Positions 38,648 through 51,539 of a stretch of 64,000 nt of DNA are shown piece by piece. The translations under genes were made by a program, and so were the position numbers. Under the pieces are notes generated by a model, which ran no database searches, was not told where the DNA came from, and saw nothing but the letters and a program-made list of their open reading frames with translations. Each line of letters begins with the position of its first letter. Position 1 is the stretch's first letter. Origin of the DNA: Triops longicaudatus (Eukaryota > Arthropoda > Branchiopoda > Notostraca > Triopsidae); contig JAGQDJ010000082.1 of assembly GCA_022885665.1 (NCBI GenBank), positions 158,819-222,818 on the forward strand, read 5' to 3'.

Positions 38648-38746
38648 CGTATCCTGATGAAGGCCGTTGGCGCTACCTTAGCACAGCTTCACTCTCAACC
38701 GCAATCCAAGCACTCGTAGCGAAGACTTCCGCCCGCGCCATTGTAG
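38648..38746 (+). promoter_or_regulatory. Possible 5' exon with canonical donor
   Basis: A GC-rich segment ends at ATTGTAG followed by GTAAGTC, one of the few perfect plus-strand donors in the Kruppel upstream region. One frame is open for about 30 codons into the donor in phase 1, the phase the Kruppel acceptor at 47161 requires, but it contains no ATG, so this would more likely be an untranslated first exon. The link to Kruppel is inference. Confidence 0.25.
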
Positions 38747-39310
38747 GTAAGTCTGTGTTTCCAAAGCTTTTTGCCCCCTTCTAGAATTCATTTTTAAAGC
38801 CGAAATGCAAACAGTAGCTAGGCTCGCTCCTTAGGGAGCGTGTAGCTTTCCTTATGGACTTTCTAAAACCGAGAGGGTTTGTTGTGCTTTCCCTGTTATT
38901 CTCCCTTTTTCTGGTAAATATAATCGCTAATATGATTGAATACGTACCCAAAATGGAAAGACAGCAAAAGTAAAAGGCTTAGTAAAAAGTGTTAACATTG
39001 TGAAGTAACTAGAAGAGTCTTAAAATGCAGTACCTAACATAAGTTTTGAGCTTGAACTTATTTTTCAAGAATGGCAATTTGTATTTCAATCTGGCTTTGT
39101 TTACTCTTTCTTTTTCAATTCTCTGAAAGTAAAGCGAATTTGGACTAGGAACGTCTTTCAAGAACAAGTTAGGGCTGATATTAAGTTGTCGTAAGGAAAA
39201 TAAGGATATGTTGCGTTTTGAGCACTTGGTGAAAGAGGTGAGAGCTTTAAGTTTCTGCAAATCGTCTGCTTTCAATCCTTAGTATCTTCTCCAAACGAAG
39301 AAAGACACCG

Positions 39311-39400
39311 AATGGTTATAAAAGAATGAAGTTAATAAAAATATGGTTATAAAATATATGAATAATATATGAATGGTTATAAAAATATAAGAGAATGAAG
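39311..39400. repeat. Short imperfect tandem repeat
   Basis: The word ATGGTTATAAAA recurs three times at about 30-bp spacing (near 39312, 39343 and 39372), separated by AATATATGAATA-type spacers. AT-rich simple tandem repeat without coding content. Confidence 0.6.
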
Positions 39401-42400
39401 AAATATTTTTTTTCGTTTATTATCTGTTTCTAATAGCATCTAAATGTCTAATGCTAAATTTGTCGTAAATATTGAAACGAGTGTTTCTTATTAATGTTCT
39501 GCATAAATTTTGTATTTTTACAAAGCTCGGATAGTGTCGAGTATAGAAAAACGCCTAAAAAATGGATCGCGTAGTAAATCATGCAGTTGTTCGGGCTGGA
39601 ACGTGCTAAGCTCGTGACCGTTCTCGATTTCTTTTAATCCAAACGATCAGCATGAAGGTAAAAGGGGAGTTTTTTTTCTATTTCTCGCTATGTTTTTTTC
39701 CCCTAGCATTCGAAGCTTTTTCTGGAAATGGAAAAAAAAGTCTAAATCTGTGATTGTATATAACAACTCGTGCCGGGTGCAAAGCACAGCAAACTTATGG
39801 CGCACCATACTTTTTACCTTTGTAACAAACCAACGGTTGGCCAGCTTTGGTACTCAATTTTGGCTTCCCCTCTAAAAAACTAGGGGGTTCTTGTAAAAAC
39901 GGGAGGGGGGGGGGTGAAGAAGCGAAAAAAAATCATGACAATTGTGACGATTGCTTTACTTCTCTCCAACTGCTTTTATATATCTTTGCCCACGTGTACC
40001 ATTGGTTACATATATAGAAAAGGGGGCCTTGGCATTGTATGTGTTGATTCGGGTAGAAAAGAAACCATAAGGGGGTGCCGAGTAAATTTTTTTCCTCTAT
40101 TTTTTAGATAGGGAAAAAGAGAGACTAAGTTGTTGAAAAAGGAAGGGCTTAGAGCCAAAAAGGAGGTGACAGGCAGAAATATCGGCGCACATTAAGCCCG
40201 CATTTTGGCTAAGGTTTTTGTCATTCTTACCCTTAAAAAGCTTTCAAAAATAGTAAGGTTAAGCAGGGGTGCCGATAGGTGTGGTAAAAATGGGTGGATG
40301 GGGTAAAGACGAGAGGAGAGTAGGGTGTCGGTCCCAATTGTTGCACGTAAGGAAGCCTCCCTTGCCCTCCACGAATCCAATTGCTCGTGCCCCAAGAAGG
40401 AGCTGCTGTGGTTTTCTATTGAGACAGCGGTGGTAGCTTGCTTTGGTTAAAAAACTCGAGCCCTCTCCAAAAAACGAGCGCGTGTTGCCTAAAAAACGAG
40501 ATGAACCAATAGCCGTTCGAGGCTGAAAAGGGTGCGGAAAGCTAACCCTACCGCAACTAAAAAAGGGGACTTCCCAGGGAACAAAAAGCTCACCAAACTC
40601 GTGCTTCTACTCGCTCGCAGCCCTTTTGGCTCCTAAAAAACAGTACGCTAAACGCAACCATTGGCCAAGACGTTACAAGCAGTTATGCCACTCAGGCAAC
40701 CCGTTTGCCTAATCCTTTTTTGCTGAGGGACCTCCTACTCTTTGTGTCTAAAAATGGTCCAAAAACTACTGGCTGCCACGATTTTTGACTTCTCTCATAC
40801 GTGAAGCTCAGCCCATGTTTCTTTCGTTCCCAGATGCCTTACATTCTCGATCTATTCCTTTACCCTCCGTAAGGAAAAGTCAACCGATTGGAAATTTACT
40901 TAACGCAAATTTATAAGGGGATAGGTAGTCGCCTCCATTTGACAAAGGAACGTTGCCGGAAAATTTTGTTTTGCAGATCACTTCAGTTTGTGAAGTTTGT
41001 CCTCAGTTTTCCACTGTAAAACGCCTTTAGAAACTTGGCTAGTGACCGTAGTCATAAACTTTCCCTCTCGGTGCTGAGGATCACATTCAGTAAACCCTTT
41101 CTTTCCGTTAAGCAATGTGCTATCCCTTCTAGGCAGCGTTTTATTACATGTTTGTTGTTCTCGTTTGAGCTTTTGTGAAGCATCTTAACCCTCAAGGTTC
41201 GTCATGCGCGGAAAGTTTAACGGTTTTGGGAAGATTTTAGGTGAATCTGAGGATTATTTTATTTCGTTTAAGGTTTGTTAAATCAGAAACTTGAGTGTCG
41301 GGTAGAACCGTCCGAAAAAGTCGTTTGGCAGAATAATGGGAATATGGAGTAAGAGGGAATAAACGGACTTGTGTGCGTGTGACCCACTTGAGAAGTATAT
41401 CACCGAAGTCAAAACGCATTGCTGGGGCCTGCCACGATTGCGTCAAACAGACACCAACCCTACGCATTTGCCTGTTATTCTCTACTGTTCATAATCACAG
41501 GGAGCGAGCTGCATTCAGACTTGTCAAACTTTCGTACAACTCCCTTTTCTTTAACCCCACCTAACCAACTTGCATGTGTGTCTATCCTTCACCACCTGGA
41601 CGTTTGGTTGCAACAATGCCATCTCTGAATATGTACGATTGTCGCGTTTGGAAGATTTTGATTGAAAAAAATAAGCAAGGAATGGAATCCAAAGCGACAG
41701 AATGATTGTGTCTCTCTCAACTCCAGCTTTTCGGAACTGGTATTGTCCAAACCAGCATTATATAGAGTGACGATTGGTTCCGGACGTGGATTGACATTTT
41801 CCTATAAGAGTTATTGGGGAAAATGGTTCTTTGGCTATGCAAGTCTTGTGTGTTGTTGAGTAGTTATATGCTGATGTCAAGGAGGGGTTCGGGTTTTTAA
41901 CTGAATATAAGGGGGAGTTGTCCTCGGGTTGATGGTTGGGGAATTATGTAAGTGGCAGGCCACTACAGATGCCCCCAACCAGAGCACAAGAATAGAAACT
42001 ATTCACTACGCAAGATAAACTTCCATACGCTTTTTCCGCGCCTTGTTTCTCAACAGCGGGGTAAGAATACGAGAAACCCGAAAAAGAATAAAGTCTAAGA
42101 AGAAAAAAAAAATCACTTGACGGAAGCCAACGTACTTTCTTCACCCTATCCAAATGTTTAGAAGCCGAAGAGCCAAAGTTCCATTGTCGGCTATGTTCAG
42201 ACCTACGTAACTTAACGATGATGATGATAGTTGGTAGCGTTCAAGGAACCATATATGAAGCCGAGCCGGCTGAGCGAATATGCGCAAACACTTCCGCTCA
42301 TTAACCTCAATGCGTTTTCCAAGGGGGAAAATATGCTCGAACCATTAACTTTTACCCGAAAAACTCTTCAAGACTCAAATTTCTCAAGTGTTTAGCCTAA

Positions 42401-45400
42401 ATTTCATCCCGATGAGCGTTCTGCGTGCCAGCCACATGACAGTTTTCATTGTTGGTACTTGTCAAGCTTGTGAAAAGCTGCGAATAAGTTTGTCGTGTAG
42501 GCTTTTGTCTAAAGCCTCGTTCGACGAACATTTTCCCAGGGCTATATCAGGGTTTAGGGTTGCATTTCGGCACTCTTCCTATACCTAATGTCAAAGGGGG
42601 AAAATGCAAAATGTGGCCCATGAATTGTACAAGGGATAGAAGACGATTGTGTCCTCTTCCATAGCACAGGGGTTGGGATTTTAGATTTGAACTCGTATCA
42701 AATAGCCTTTCCATATATAGAGAAATTTCGAATATACAATTTTCCCCGGTTCTTTCCATAAATTCAATTCCCAGGCTCTTATTCTACGCATAACCCCATA
42801 GTTGTGGATTTATAGCCCGTAGCTCGACAACTTTATTCCTTTCTCACCCGAACTCTTTCGACAAAGAGAAACTGTTACATCTGAATGCTACAAGTTTCTA
42901 TTCTAAAACTTATAACGCAATATTCGACCAACCTTCCACGCAACTTAATAACGCTTTTCGGATTGAGTCGTTCTTCTTTGGTCTCACACTTATGTACTGC
43001 AAAGGTCTTAAAAACGCTTGATATTTTCAAAGCAATTCACGAATTTTCAAAGTAGTTCCTGATCATTGTATTGATGAAACAAAAAAGACCATATTTTAAA
43101 CATTTTCGCAATTAAATTTCATAATGTGGTTCATCTAAAATAAAAAAGGTGGGTGTTGCCAAGGATGTATGGAAGGCTTTTGAAACATTCGTAGATACAA
43201 TCTTAGGGTTTGTCGGGTTTTGTTTCAGTCGACATGACGCGACTGTTGTGCAGCGTTACCAAGGAATGCCAATTCTGTATTTTCTTTGACCAATTCCATT
43301 TCCCACGCTAGAAGTGCAGATACAGACCTAAATACAAAATCCTCCCACCCAGCCGCAAACGAGCAGTTGCTCATATAAAGCCTCCCTATCTTTCTTTCTC
43401 TTTGAAAAGAGATTGTTGGTATCGGTCAAGCTGTTTTGTTCGCTTTTCGTACACGGCCATGGTTTTGCAGACCCAACTGTATTCAGCTACGTATACAACA
43501 TTGATACCGATCCTATGTGCTCTTGTGTGGGCCGCAGGTTGTCCAGAGGGGGGTTAAAACTCCTTATAAAAGCGCATGCCCCAACTTTTATAACGATCTG
43601 TGGTGGTCATTCACAGCGCGCTGCGTTGTTTATCCTCGCAACACCGCGCTCGATCTTTGCTTTCGTGCGTTTGCGTGACCGAAATTCGTCCCCACAAACC
43701 CCCTCGTTACTTAGCATTCCTAATCGTCGGACGTTGATGAATCTGACGCTACTGAATGGTACACTCCCCCAATCCCAATCCTTTCGGACACCCCCTCCTC
43801 TTTCTTATCGCGCACCCAATGACTGTGGACACAACCCAACTTTTGCGGTGACGCGGCCAAACATGCGTTTAGGGCTTGAACCAAGAAAAAGGGTTGACGC
43901 ATATGCAATATGCCCATAATTCACCTAAAGACTCATTGTCCAAGCTAGGGCTTGCGCGCTTCGAAAAGTGGCGGGGGTAATGGGGGGGGGGTACATAATT
44001 CCAAAGGTAAAAGGTAGCATACTCGCATGTGTGCACATTGTGCTCAGGTTGCCTTTTTCTTTTTCTCTTGGTTTTGTTCAGTAAACACGAAAGGTTCAAC
44101 GGCCGAAACCTCGGTGCGGCGTCTTGTCAGGCAGAAAAGGATAGATGGAAATGTTGCGTTCGCGGCTGGCCTTGGGAATTGCCAAATGTCTTAGGCCTGA
44201 GATAGGTTGGGCCTCTTTCAAACTTATGGAGAGGGGCTTAGGAGGGGGTTGCGAAATGTGCCTCGTAAGAACCTTGACGCTCAACGGATAGTCAAAGAAC
44301 GCATCCCTTACCCTGCCTTAATGTTAGTCCTATGGAAGAGTAACGCTTGATAAGAACACAAGCGCTGGCAGGGGCACAAGGTGATTTCTTACCTAAGAAT
44401 GTAGTACACGATAACTCATAGTCGAAAGAGCACATTACGAAGGTTGTCGGTCCTCTCTATTGCATTGTGGTTTGCATACATTAATCTTTACGTTATCCCT
44501 CCCCCGAAAATTTCAAGATTTAGTGTATAGAGATCACATTGCGCAAGTATAGTGGTACCCTAATTCGAGTGGAATTTCTTAAATATTGTAAAGGTATCAT
44601 GTTCAAGATCTTTGAACTCCACGAGTTTCCGTTACATAAGAGTCGAAGGGGGTTCATAGCACGCCTCGTATTTAAAACGCAACATGTCTAAATATCATGT
44701 GATGGATGAGGGATCGAACATCCTACACAACAAAAGCCTTGAGAAAGAAACCTTTATATATTTGCTTTGTGGTCGCCTTCTTTAGTTTCAGACTTTTTTC
44801 TTTTCTCTCCATCTCGGTCTAACTTGTCCCCCCCCCATATATAACCAACTCTTCTAGTTCCAAGTCGTAAAAAAATAGTTCTTGTGGATCTCTTTTATAC
44901 AGAGTGGTACTAATATATTATAAATGTGGTACTCGGAAAAGTGCAATTTTATAGCTAGAGCGTTTCTATATAGTGTATACGCTCTTTTTCTGTTGGGGAT
45001 ATTATTGAAAGCATAACGTAAGCTTACTATTGGTCGTTTCCGTGCAAGTAACCCCTTAAAGGCCTCCCCCCCCCTTTGGTGCTTGGACTACTAGTCGAAC
45101 TAAGCATGTATACATATAGAAGCATGCATTGGATGGGATATACCGAGCTATGGGTAAAAAGGGGGCGCGATGGTAATGAAATGGACAATGGACAATGGCT
45201 TATATTCTATTATATATGGCTAGAACATGGACATAAAGGGGGAAGGGAGAAAAAAAGGGAAGTACTAGCAAGAGGATCGATTGTGTATGCGATAGCGATA
45301 GAATATGGGGAAATTGAACGTGTTAGGTCGTTAGTTCACTGCTACTACAGGCATATACGTTTCTTCCCCCCCCCCCCCCTTTTTTGTACCTTTGCAACCA

Positions 45401-47161
45401 GAACATCAGTGTCTGAATAATCAGCTGCTATTGGTCCCCCACATCGAATTATGCAAATGAGAGCCTTTTTGGGGAGCTTCCACGTAGCATGGTAGGTGGT
45501 TTTTGGGGCGGCCGAAAGAAAAAAGAGTTTGTCTTTTGCACTAGCGTTGAGGTCTCGACAACAGTCTACGTTTGGGTAATAGATAGCAGCAATCTTATCT
45601 ATTTGTAAGGAAGGAAACGTTGCTCAATGCTTCAGATAGGAAAATCTAAGTTTCACAATTCCGAACTTTGCAGACTAAAGCTTCTTGTCTAGGGGAAGTA
45701 TAGGAAGTGAGTCCAAAGTTCCTACGAAAGAATGATGTTACATTCGAGCTTGAGATGGTTCCGGTTTTGTGGATCCCGAGCTCAAGAGTAGCAGAAGAAA
45801 CGAGGGTCAGTTCAATCATGACCGATTTCATCGGTAATACTGTATATGTGAAGATTTTTTTTTCGAAACGAGGGGGATTTTATGGAGGAGGAGGAATCCG
45901 CTGTCGCCACGTGCCGGCAATCTCATCCGTCTTTTTGTCTTGAAATTTTCTCCTTTTTTTGGTTCTCCTTTTACAAGTATGTAGTCAAAACTTCTTTAAT
46001 TCGTAGAAGACCACGAGTTCTTGCAAGGCTCCCATAAGGGCTTTTCACTCTTTTCTGACAGATTTCTTCTTAAGAAAAAGTTTTGGACGCCGGTCGATGG
46101 CGTCCAAATAGTAAAGAAAAGGGGAAGTAAAAAAAAAGAAAAAGTCATGGTTAAATAACGTCTTGAAAGCTTTGCTGATATAAAAACGAATGAGTCAACC
46201 CTTTTTTGCGTTAGAAAAGCTGTTTACCCTTTCTGATTGGGTAACAACCTAAGGTCCGCCTTTGGGTTGTTTTTCCTTCGGTTCACCTTTCCTAACGTTT
46301 GATAAGGCAAAAGATTCCGCTTTTTAGGTAGGATGCAACTACCCAGTTAGGGGCACGGATAGAAGGGCCAGCTAAGAAAGCTCGGAAGGCCAAGAAGGAA
46401 CAGCTCCACACCCTATTGCAATCCAGCGCTACGGTACAGCGGTGCAAAGGGGGGCGAATTTTTTGGGGGACTTTCGGGTGAAAGGACAGTAGTCGGTGGC
46501 GCGCTGGGTGCGAGGAAGGACATGTGTCTAACGCGTGCGAAACACAAGTTGTGTTAGGACAGAGCTCCTTTATGGAATTTATGCCCAGTGAGTCAACACA
46601 AGCGCTAAAAAGGGACCTTACAAAATTCGAAAAAAACTCCCCTCGATTTAGTTGTCTAGTTTTTTAACGTTACGTTACAACCGTGGTAAAAAAATGTGTT
46701 GTGACAGTTTTGCTACTCGGAAATGCATTTAGAAACTGGACCGGTGAGCAGTTTGGGTGATAACGAATTTTTTGCTTTCGAGGAAACAAACGGATTGAAA
46801 GCTTCATAAGAAGATAACGGATTTATTGCGCAAATTAGTGCCATTACTTAGTTTTGATTAAAACGTTTAAGTGAGTGCATTCTTGTGACGTTAAGTAAAA
46901 AGAACAACAATTCGATGGCAGTGTGCTTATCAGGGTCCTCATGTGGGCCAACGTCCGGTAATTAAACATTACTCGCCTCTGTTAGGAATACTAGACTAAG
47001 AATTGTGGTTCCTTGAGCAGAATCATACCTGCAACAAATAAAGTTTCCGCAAGGAACTTCCGTGTTAAAGGCTGTCTTAGGAAATCCGCGAAGAGATTAA
47101 ATTGTGCTCGTGAACGACTTCTCATTTCCCTGTTTCTGTCTTTCTTTTCCTTGTTTCGAAG

Positions 47162-49173
47162 GTGTGAAAGCGGGCGGTACCGGCTGCGGAATGAAGGAAG
47201 GACCCGAAACGGATGGCGCGCTCCGCCGAACGACCCCTATCAACCCTTCCACAGGAGGCTCCGAGAAGAGTCTCAGCGCGGCTCCACCGGGGCTAGGTGT
47301 GGGTGGTGGCTCCGGCTCACAGTCTTCACCGCCGACCATCACAGCCCACGTCCAGAGTACCGGTAACCATGGCCAGTATTCCCCCTTGCCGGCTGCGTTG
47401 TTCGCGTCACAACACCACCAAGCTGTGGCTGCAGGTTTGTTTGGTGCCAGCATGGGTCTTGGCCCGGCTAGCTTACCTCTCCCCGCGCTGATGGCGAGTC
47501 TCCAGGCCGCAGCAGCGGGTGTTTTACCTCTGTCTTTGCATCCCGGCTCCAATCTTTCCTCTCTACTGTCGGGCCACGGGGGACAAAATTTGAGTTATCC
47601 CTTCCCGATGTCACAACAAGAGGCGCTTTTGACGTGGTCCAAATTAGCTCAGTCTAGTGCGGCCCATGCTCGGAACCTGGCGTCCTCGCCGGTCACGGGT
47701 GGGAACCTGAATCTAAACAACTTGGCGCAACACCATCACTCGTCCCAACACTCCCCGAGCTCCAAGAACTTCTTGGACCTACCAGGGCCCCTGGGGCTTC
47801 AAAAAGACGAGAAAGAGCGTAGCATTAATCGATCAGACGTCGGTGTTGGCGTGGGCAAACCGGTGACGACCCGTGTCCGGAAGTCCAATAAAGCCAGCCT
47901 CAGTAACCGTAAAGAGAGTAGCAGTATCGAACGCGAGAAAATGGACCTGGTGAAGGAGCTGGTGGACGGAAAGGGGGCTCGCGAGCGGCGAAACAGTAGC
48001 GGTGTGGAACTTATTACCCACGAGGCCCCATCACCCACTGATACGGCATCCCCACCGTCCAACGGCAGTAGCTGTGGGAAGTCGGCCGAATCCTCGGGTC
48101 GCAAAACCCGGGGAGGATTGGATCCATCACGGGACAAAGTTTTCTCCTGTTCGATTTGCCATCGGACCTTCGGGTATAAGCACGTTTTACAAAATCACGA
48201 ACGAACACACACGGGTGAGAAACCGTTCGAATGCAAGCAGTGTGGGAAGCGTTTTACCCGTGACCACCACCTGAAAACCCACATGCGACTCCATACCGGA
48301 GAAAAGCCTTACAATTGCACGCATTGCGACCGACAGTTCGTCCAAGTGGCTAACTTACGTCGGCATCTCCGAGTCCACACCGGCGAACGACCCTACGCCT
48401 GCGAGTTATGCACCTCACGGTTCTCTGACTCGAACCAGCTCAAAGCCCACATGCTCATCCACAAAGGGGAAAAACCCTTTGGTTGCGAACGGTGTTCTGG
48501 TCGGTTCCGGCGACGGCACCATCTCATGCACCACAAGTGCCCAAAAGACGATTGTGACACCATTTCCACTACCTCTTCGACTAATCATAGCCGACGTAAG
48601 CGTAATAACCTGGGCCTCTTACCCGGAGAGAAAGCGGACGATTTGATGGATGCTGACGACGAGCCACCCCAGACACCTTCCAGTTATAGCCTGGAGGATG
48701 AACTCATGGATTTGCATGACGAAGAGCTGGAAGAGAACGAGGAATTACAGCGATACGGTGTACGAAATAACCGCACCTCTCGGACCAACACTAGCGAGTA
48801 TGGCAGTATGCTCGCGTCCCTAGACATGACGCCGCAGCGGGCCAGTGAAACCACGTCGGTCCATCTCCTAGCGGAGATCCATACACAGAACGATCAACAG
48901 CAACAGAAACGGGGTCGCAAACCTCGTGAAACCAGAAGAGTCATTCGCATTCCAGGTCATCCTTCCAGTACCGTCGTCACCCCTCCCGATCATCATCTAC
49001 ATCGCCTGAGTCCCTACCCCTTACCCTCTCATGCGGAGCAGACCGAGCCCGAAGATTTGTCGGTGATGACTCGCCCGCGTTTAACTCGTAACCTAGGCGC
49101 TTTGGTCATGAAAGCTCCTTTAAGTGTCCGGAGTCGGCAGTCGGACGACGACGACGAGTCAGATGACGCCTAG
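47162..49173 (+). CDS. Kr: Kruppel, main coding exon
   Basis: Zinc-finger repressor and gap-type segmentation factor. The exon begins after a strong pyrimidine tract and CGAAG at 47161; the first ATG inside is at 47191, giving 660 residues to TAG at 49173. Seen: an Ala/Gly/Ser-rich N-terminal half; DPSRDKVFSC leading into five fingers from about residue 320 to 455 (SICHRTFGYKHVLQNHERTH, KQCGKRFTRDHHLKTHMRLH, RQFVQVANLRRHLRVH, RFSDSNQLKAHMLIH, RFRRRHHLMHHKC), the last with Cys as its final ligand as in insect Kruppel; and the C-terminal EQTEPEDLSV at about 616, the CtBP-binding PEDLS motif. These match Drosophila Kruppel specifically and not other C2H2 proteins. The acceptor needs a phase-1 upstream exon, so an N-terminal or untranslated exon lies further left. 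The C-terminus ends in a run of Asp residues. The coding exon is distinctly GC-richer than its flanks. Confidence 0.95.
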
Positions 49174-51507
49174 AACCATTGAAGCAGTGCATTTCACAAA
49201 GAATTTCCAAGAACGCGTCCAGGGATCTTGCATACGGGTATAAGAAAACAAAAGAGACTTTTAAAGATAAGCAACTCGCTTTCCTTCGCCGGTGTGTTAA
49301 AAGTTAACTTCAACAAAATTCTTCTTCCTCCCCATATGTTGTCCCCCGGAAAAGAAACGAGGCTTATATACCGGTGCTTTCGACAAAAGGATATAAGCAT
49401 TTAAGCGAACGGGCAATGAGTATATGCCCCAGTGCTCCTATTCAGGGATTTTAGATTTTTTTTTCTAAAAAGCTACTATCTTTATGAATCGAAGATTTTC
49501 TTTTCAAATTTTCCTTTCCATTTTCAAATGTTGGTGACCTTCAAAATTTCTTGACAAAACGGGTAGAAACTTTTCCTATAATAAGGTCATTATGTTGCAC
49601 CTTTTCCTATTTCCACTACATCTCGACACTACCTGGGACTCGCGTGGATTTGCGATTTCACGGATCCAGTAGCTCTGGAAAAATCCGGTCTGATATACCT
49701 CAGTGCAAATGTTTCAGTACCTTCAAAGCTGAAGGGAAGAGATACTTGAAAATCTGCTCATATAACATGTGTGTGGCATCGACCTTTTTTCTTACTCCTG
49801 CCTTAACAAACATCAGTTACTGACACAGGGCTCTTTGTTTTACAAGAAGGGACCAAAAAGCAATTGTTGGCGAATTTTCAGGAAGTGGAAAAAGACCAGC
49901 AACAGAAGCCTTTTGGCGTCTTTTGAATATTTGGTACTTACCCTCGCTTTCCCATACACCCGTCTCCGGATGACAACCATAAACTATATCGGTTTAGTTT
50001 CCAAACTCAGAGGTCCAGAAGGGAAAAACAAATTCCTACCAGGCTCTAGTTTTTGCAACGGCCATCAGGTACCCGAATCTCGTTGGGGGTTACGCAGCCT
50101 TCGTTAGCTCCGACAGCGTTGCTCGTTTTCACGTCATTCCCATGCCCTCAAAAAGAGACCGATACGCAAACCTCTGCTGATCACACATGGAACGTTAAGC
50201 TTTTGCCCTTCCCTATTATATGTATATCCGAATTTTTGAACCATTTGCTACCCTCAAAGAGTCAAGAATTGACTATAGCACCCTCTCTCGTGCCCACCTC
50301 AACCGGGTCGAAATGGTCGCAAGTTATGCAACGGTTTCGACTAACTGTCCTGAAGCGAATGTAAGAAATACTTGGGCTACCTATGCCCCCCTTTTGTGGT
50401 CCACATATCTCCCCTTTTACCCCCATTATCCCTGCCAGGTAAAAACTGCCAAGTTATTGCAACTGTGCGAGTCAGCAAGGACTGTGAAAATTTCGAGGGA
50501 CAAAAGGGGGGTGACTGCCATTCCGACGGTGGGGTAAATTGTTGAAACCGTGCAAAAATTTCCCCAGTCACTGCCTGAGAAAATTGCTCTCCGCCTCGGG
50601 ATATTTGTTGCGTTACGGCTCCTTGCGCTTTGGAAAATTGGCCTCCCCCGAAAAACCTTGCTCATGCAGGTAAAACCAAGAACCATTAAGAAGATGAGTC
50701 CTCTGCGTTCCCATACCCTCTGAAGACTACCTAAAAGTTTCCAGTTTACACCCTGCTGCTCCATTGTCCCTTTCTTCCACCCAACGTGCACATACACATA
50801 CGCAATATGGTATCATTAATTTCTTCAACCTGACCCAAAGTCCAAGAAACGTTTAGAAAGCTTTGCACCATTACACCACACATTCATCGTCTGGGAAAAA
50901 CTTCGTAAAGCCTCCCTACCTCCCTCCAATTGAAAATCCACCTTTCAAGAAAGCCTGAAGATCTTTTCGAAAAGAAGAAGAAAGTTCCTATATGCCCGTG
51001 CTTCCACGCTTGGGGTAATCCTCCATCTTCCTCCATTGTATGTCACCTCTCCTTATCCAATAGGATGAACTTCAAAATTCTGCTTCAAAATTGCATAGTT
51101 TTTTTTGCGTTCCAACCCAAAAAGTTCCTAAGCGAAGTACTTCCGTTTCTTACACTCCAATTTAAAATGCGGAATTTTCCTCAACGTTGCAGAAAAGAAA
51201 TGTCTGAAAAGTCTTACGATGGCAATTTGGCCTCGCAACCCTCCCCCTGTAACATCCCATATTCCAGCAGAAAGAGAAGAAGAAGAGGGAGGAAGGTTTT
51301 CTCTTCCGTGAATAACTTGGGTCCCGGGGGTGCTTGGACCCCGGGATAATTTGTCATTGTCCACATAGTTCATCAACGTCAAGCCCAGTGACACTTTTTC
51401 GCTTTTGGCCTCTCAAATTCTCCACCAACGCTTGTTCGCCCTCCTGATTGCAGCACTCAGTTCTCTTTTTCTCAGTCCCTCCCAAGCGCCCCCTTTTTTT
51501 TCATTAC

Positions 51508-51539
<32 letters not shown>

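Larger units (their letters stand above)
24587..47161. other. Gene-poor region upstream of Kruppel
   Basis: About 22.5 kb without a gene I can recognise. The part from roughly 28.5 kb onwards is richer in short C and G runs and in purine/pyrimidine tracts (AAAAGGGG, CCCCTTTT) than the left side. Low-confidence open exons are listed separately (27512, 29013, 30899, 34785). A possible untranslated exon ends at 38746. By analogy with insects, long enhancers and one or more 5' exons of Kruppel are expected here. No tRNA, rRNA or intact transposon was found. Confidence 0.5.

Noticed and set aside
43413..43919. 168-codon plus-strand frame, the longest outside known genes in the Kruppel flank
   Set aside because: It starts with TTG rather than ATG, has no domain or splice support, and other frames on both strands are also open here, so GC content explains it.
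47097..47552. Minus-strand 151-codon frame overlapping Kruppel
   Set aside because: Shadow of the GC-rich Kruppel coding sequence, which is unambiguous on the plus strand.
47162..49173. Ovo/shavenbaby as the identity of the zinc-finger gene
   Set aside because: The finger sequences (GYKHVLQNHERTH, RDHHLKTHMRLH, QVANLRRHLRVH) and the EQTEPEDLS tail match Kruppel, not Ovo.
51508..51534. CRISPR-like or satellite array
   Set aside because: It is a plain CA dinucleotide run; no spaced direct repeats occur anywhere in the window.
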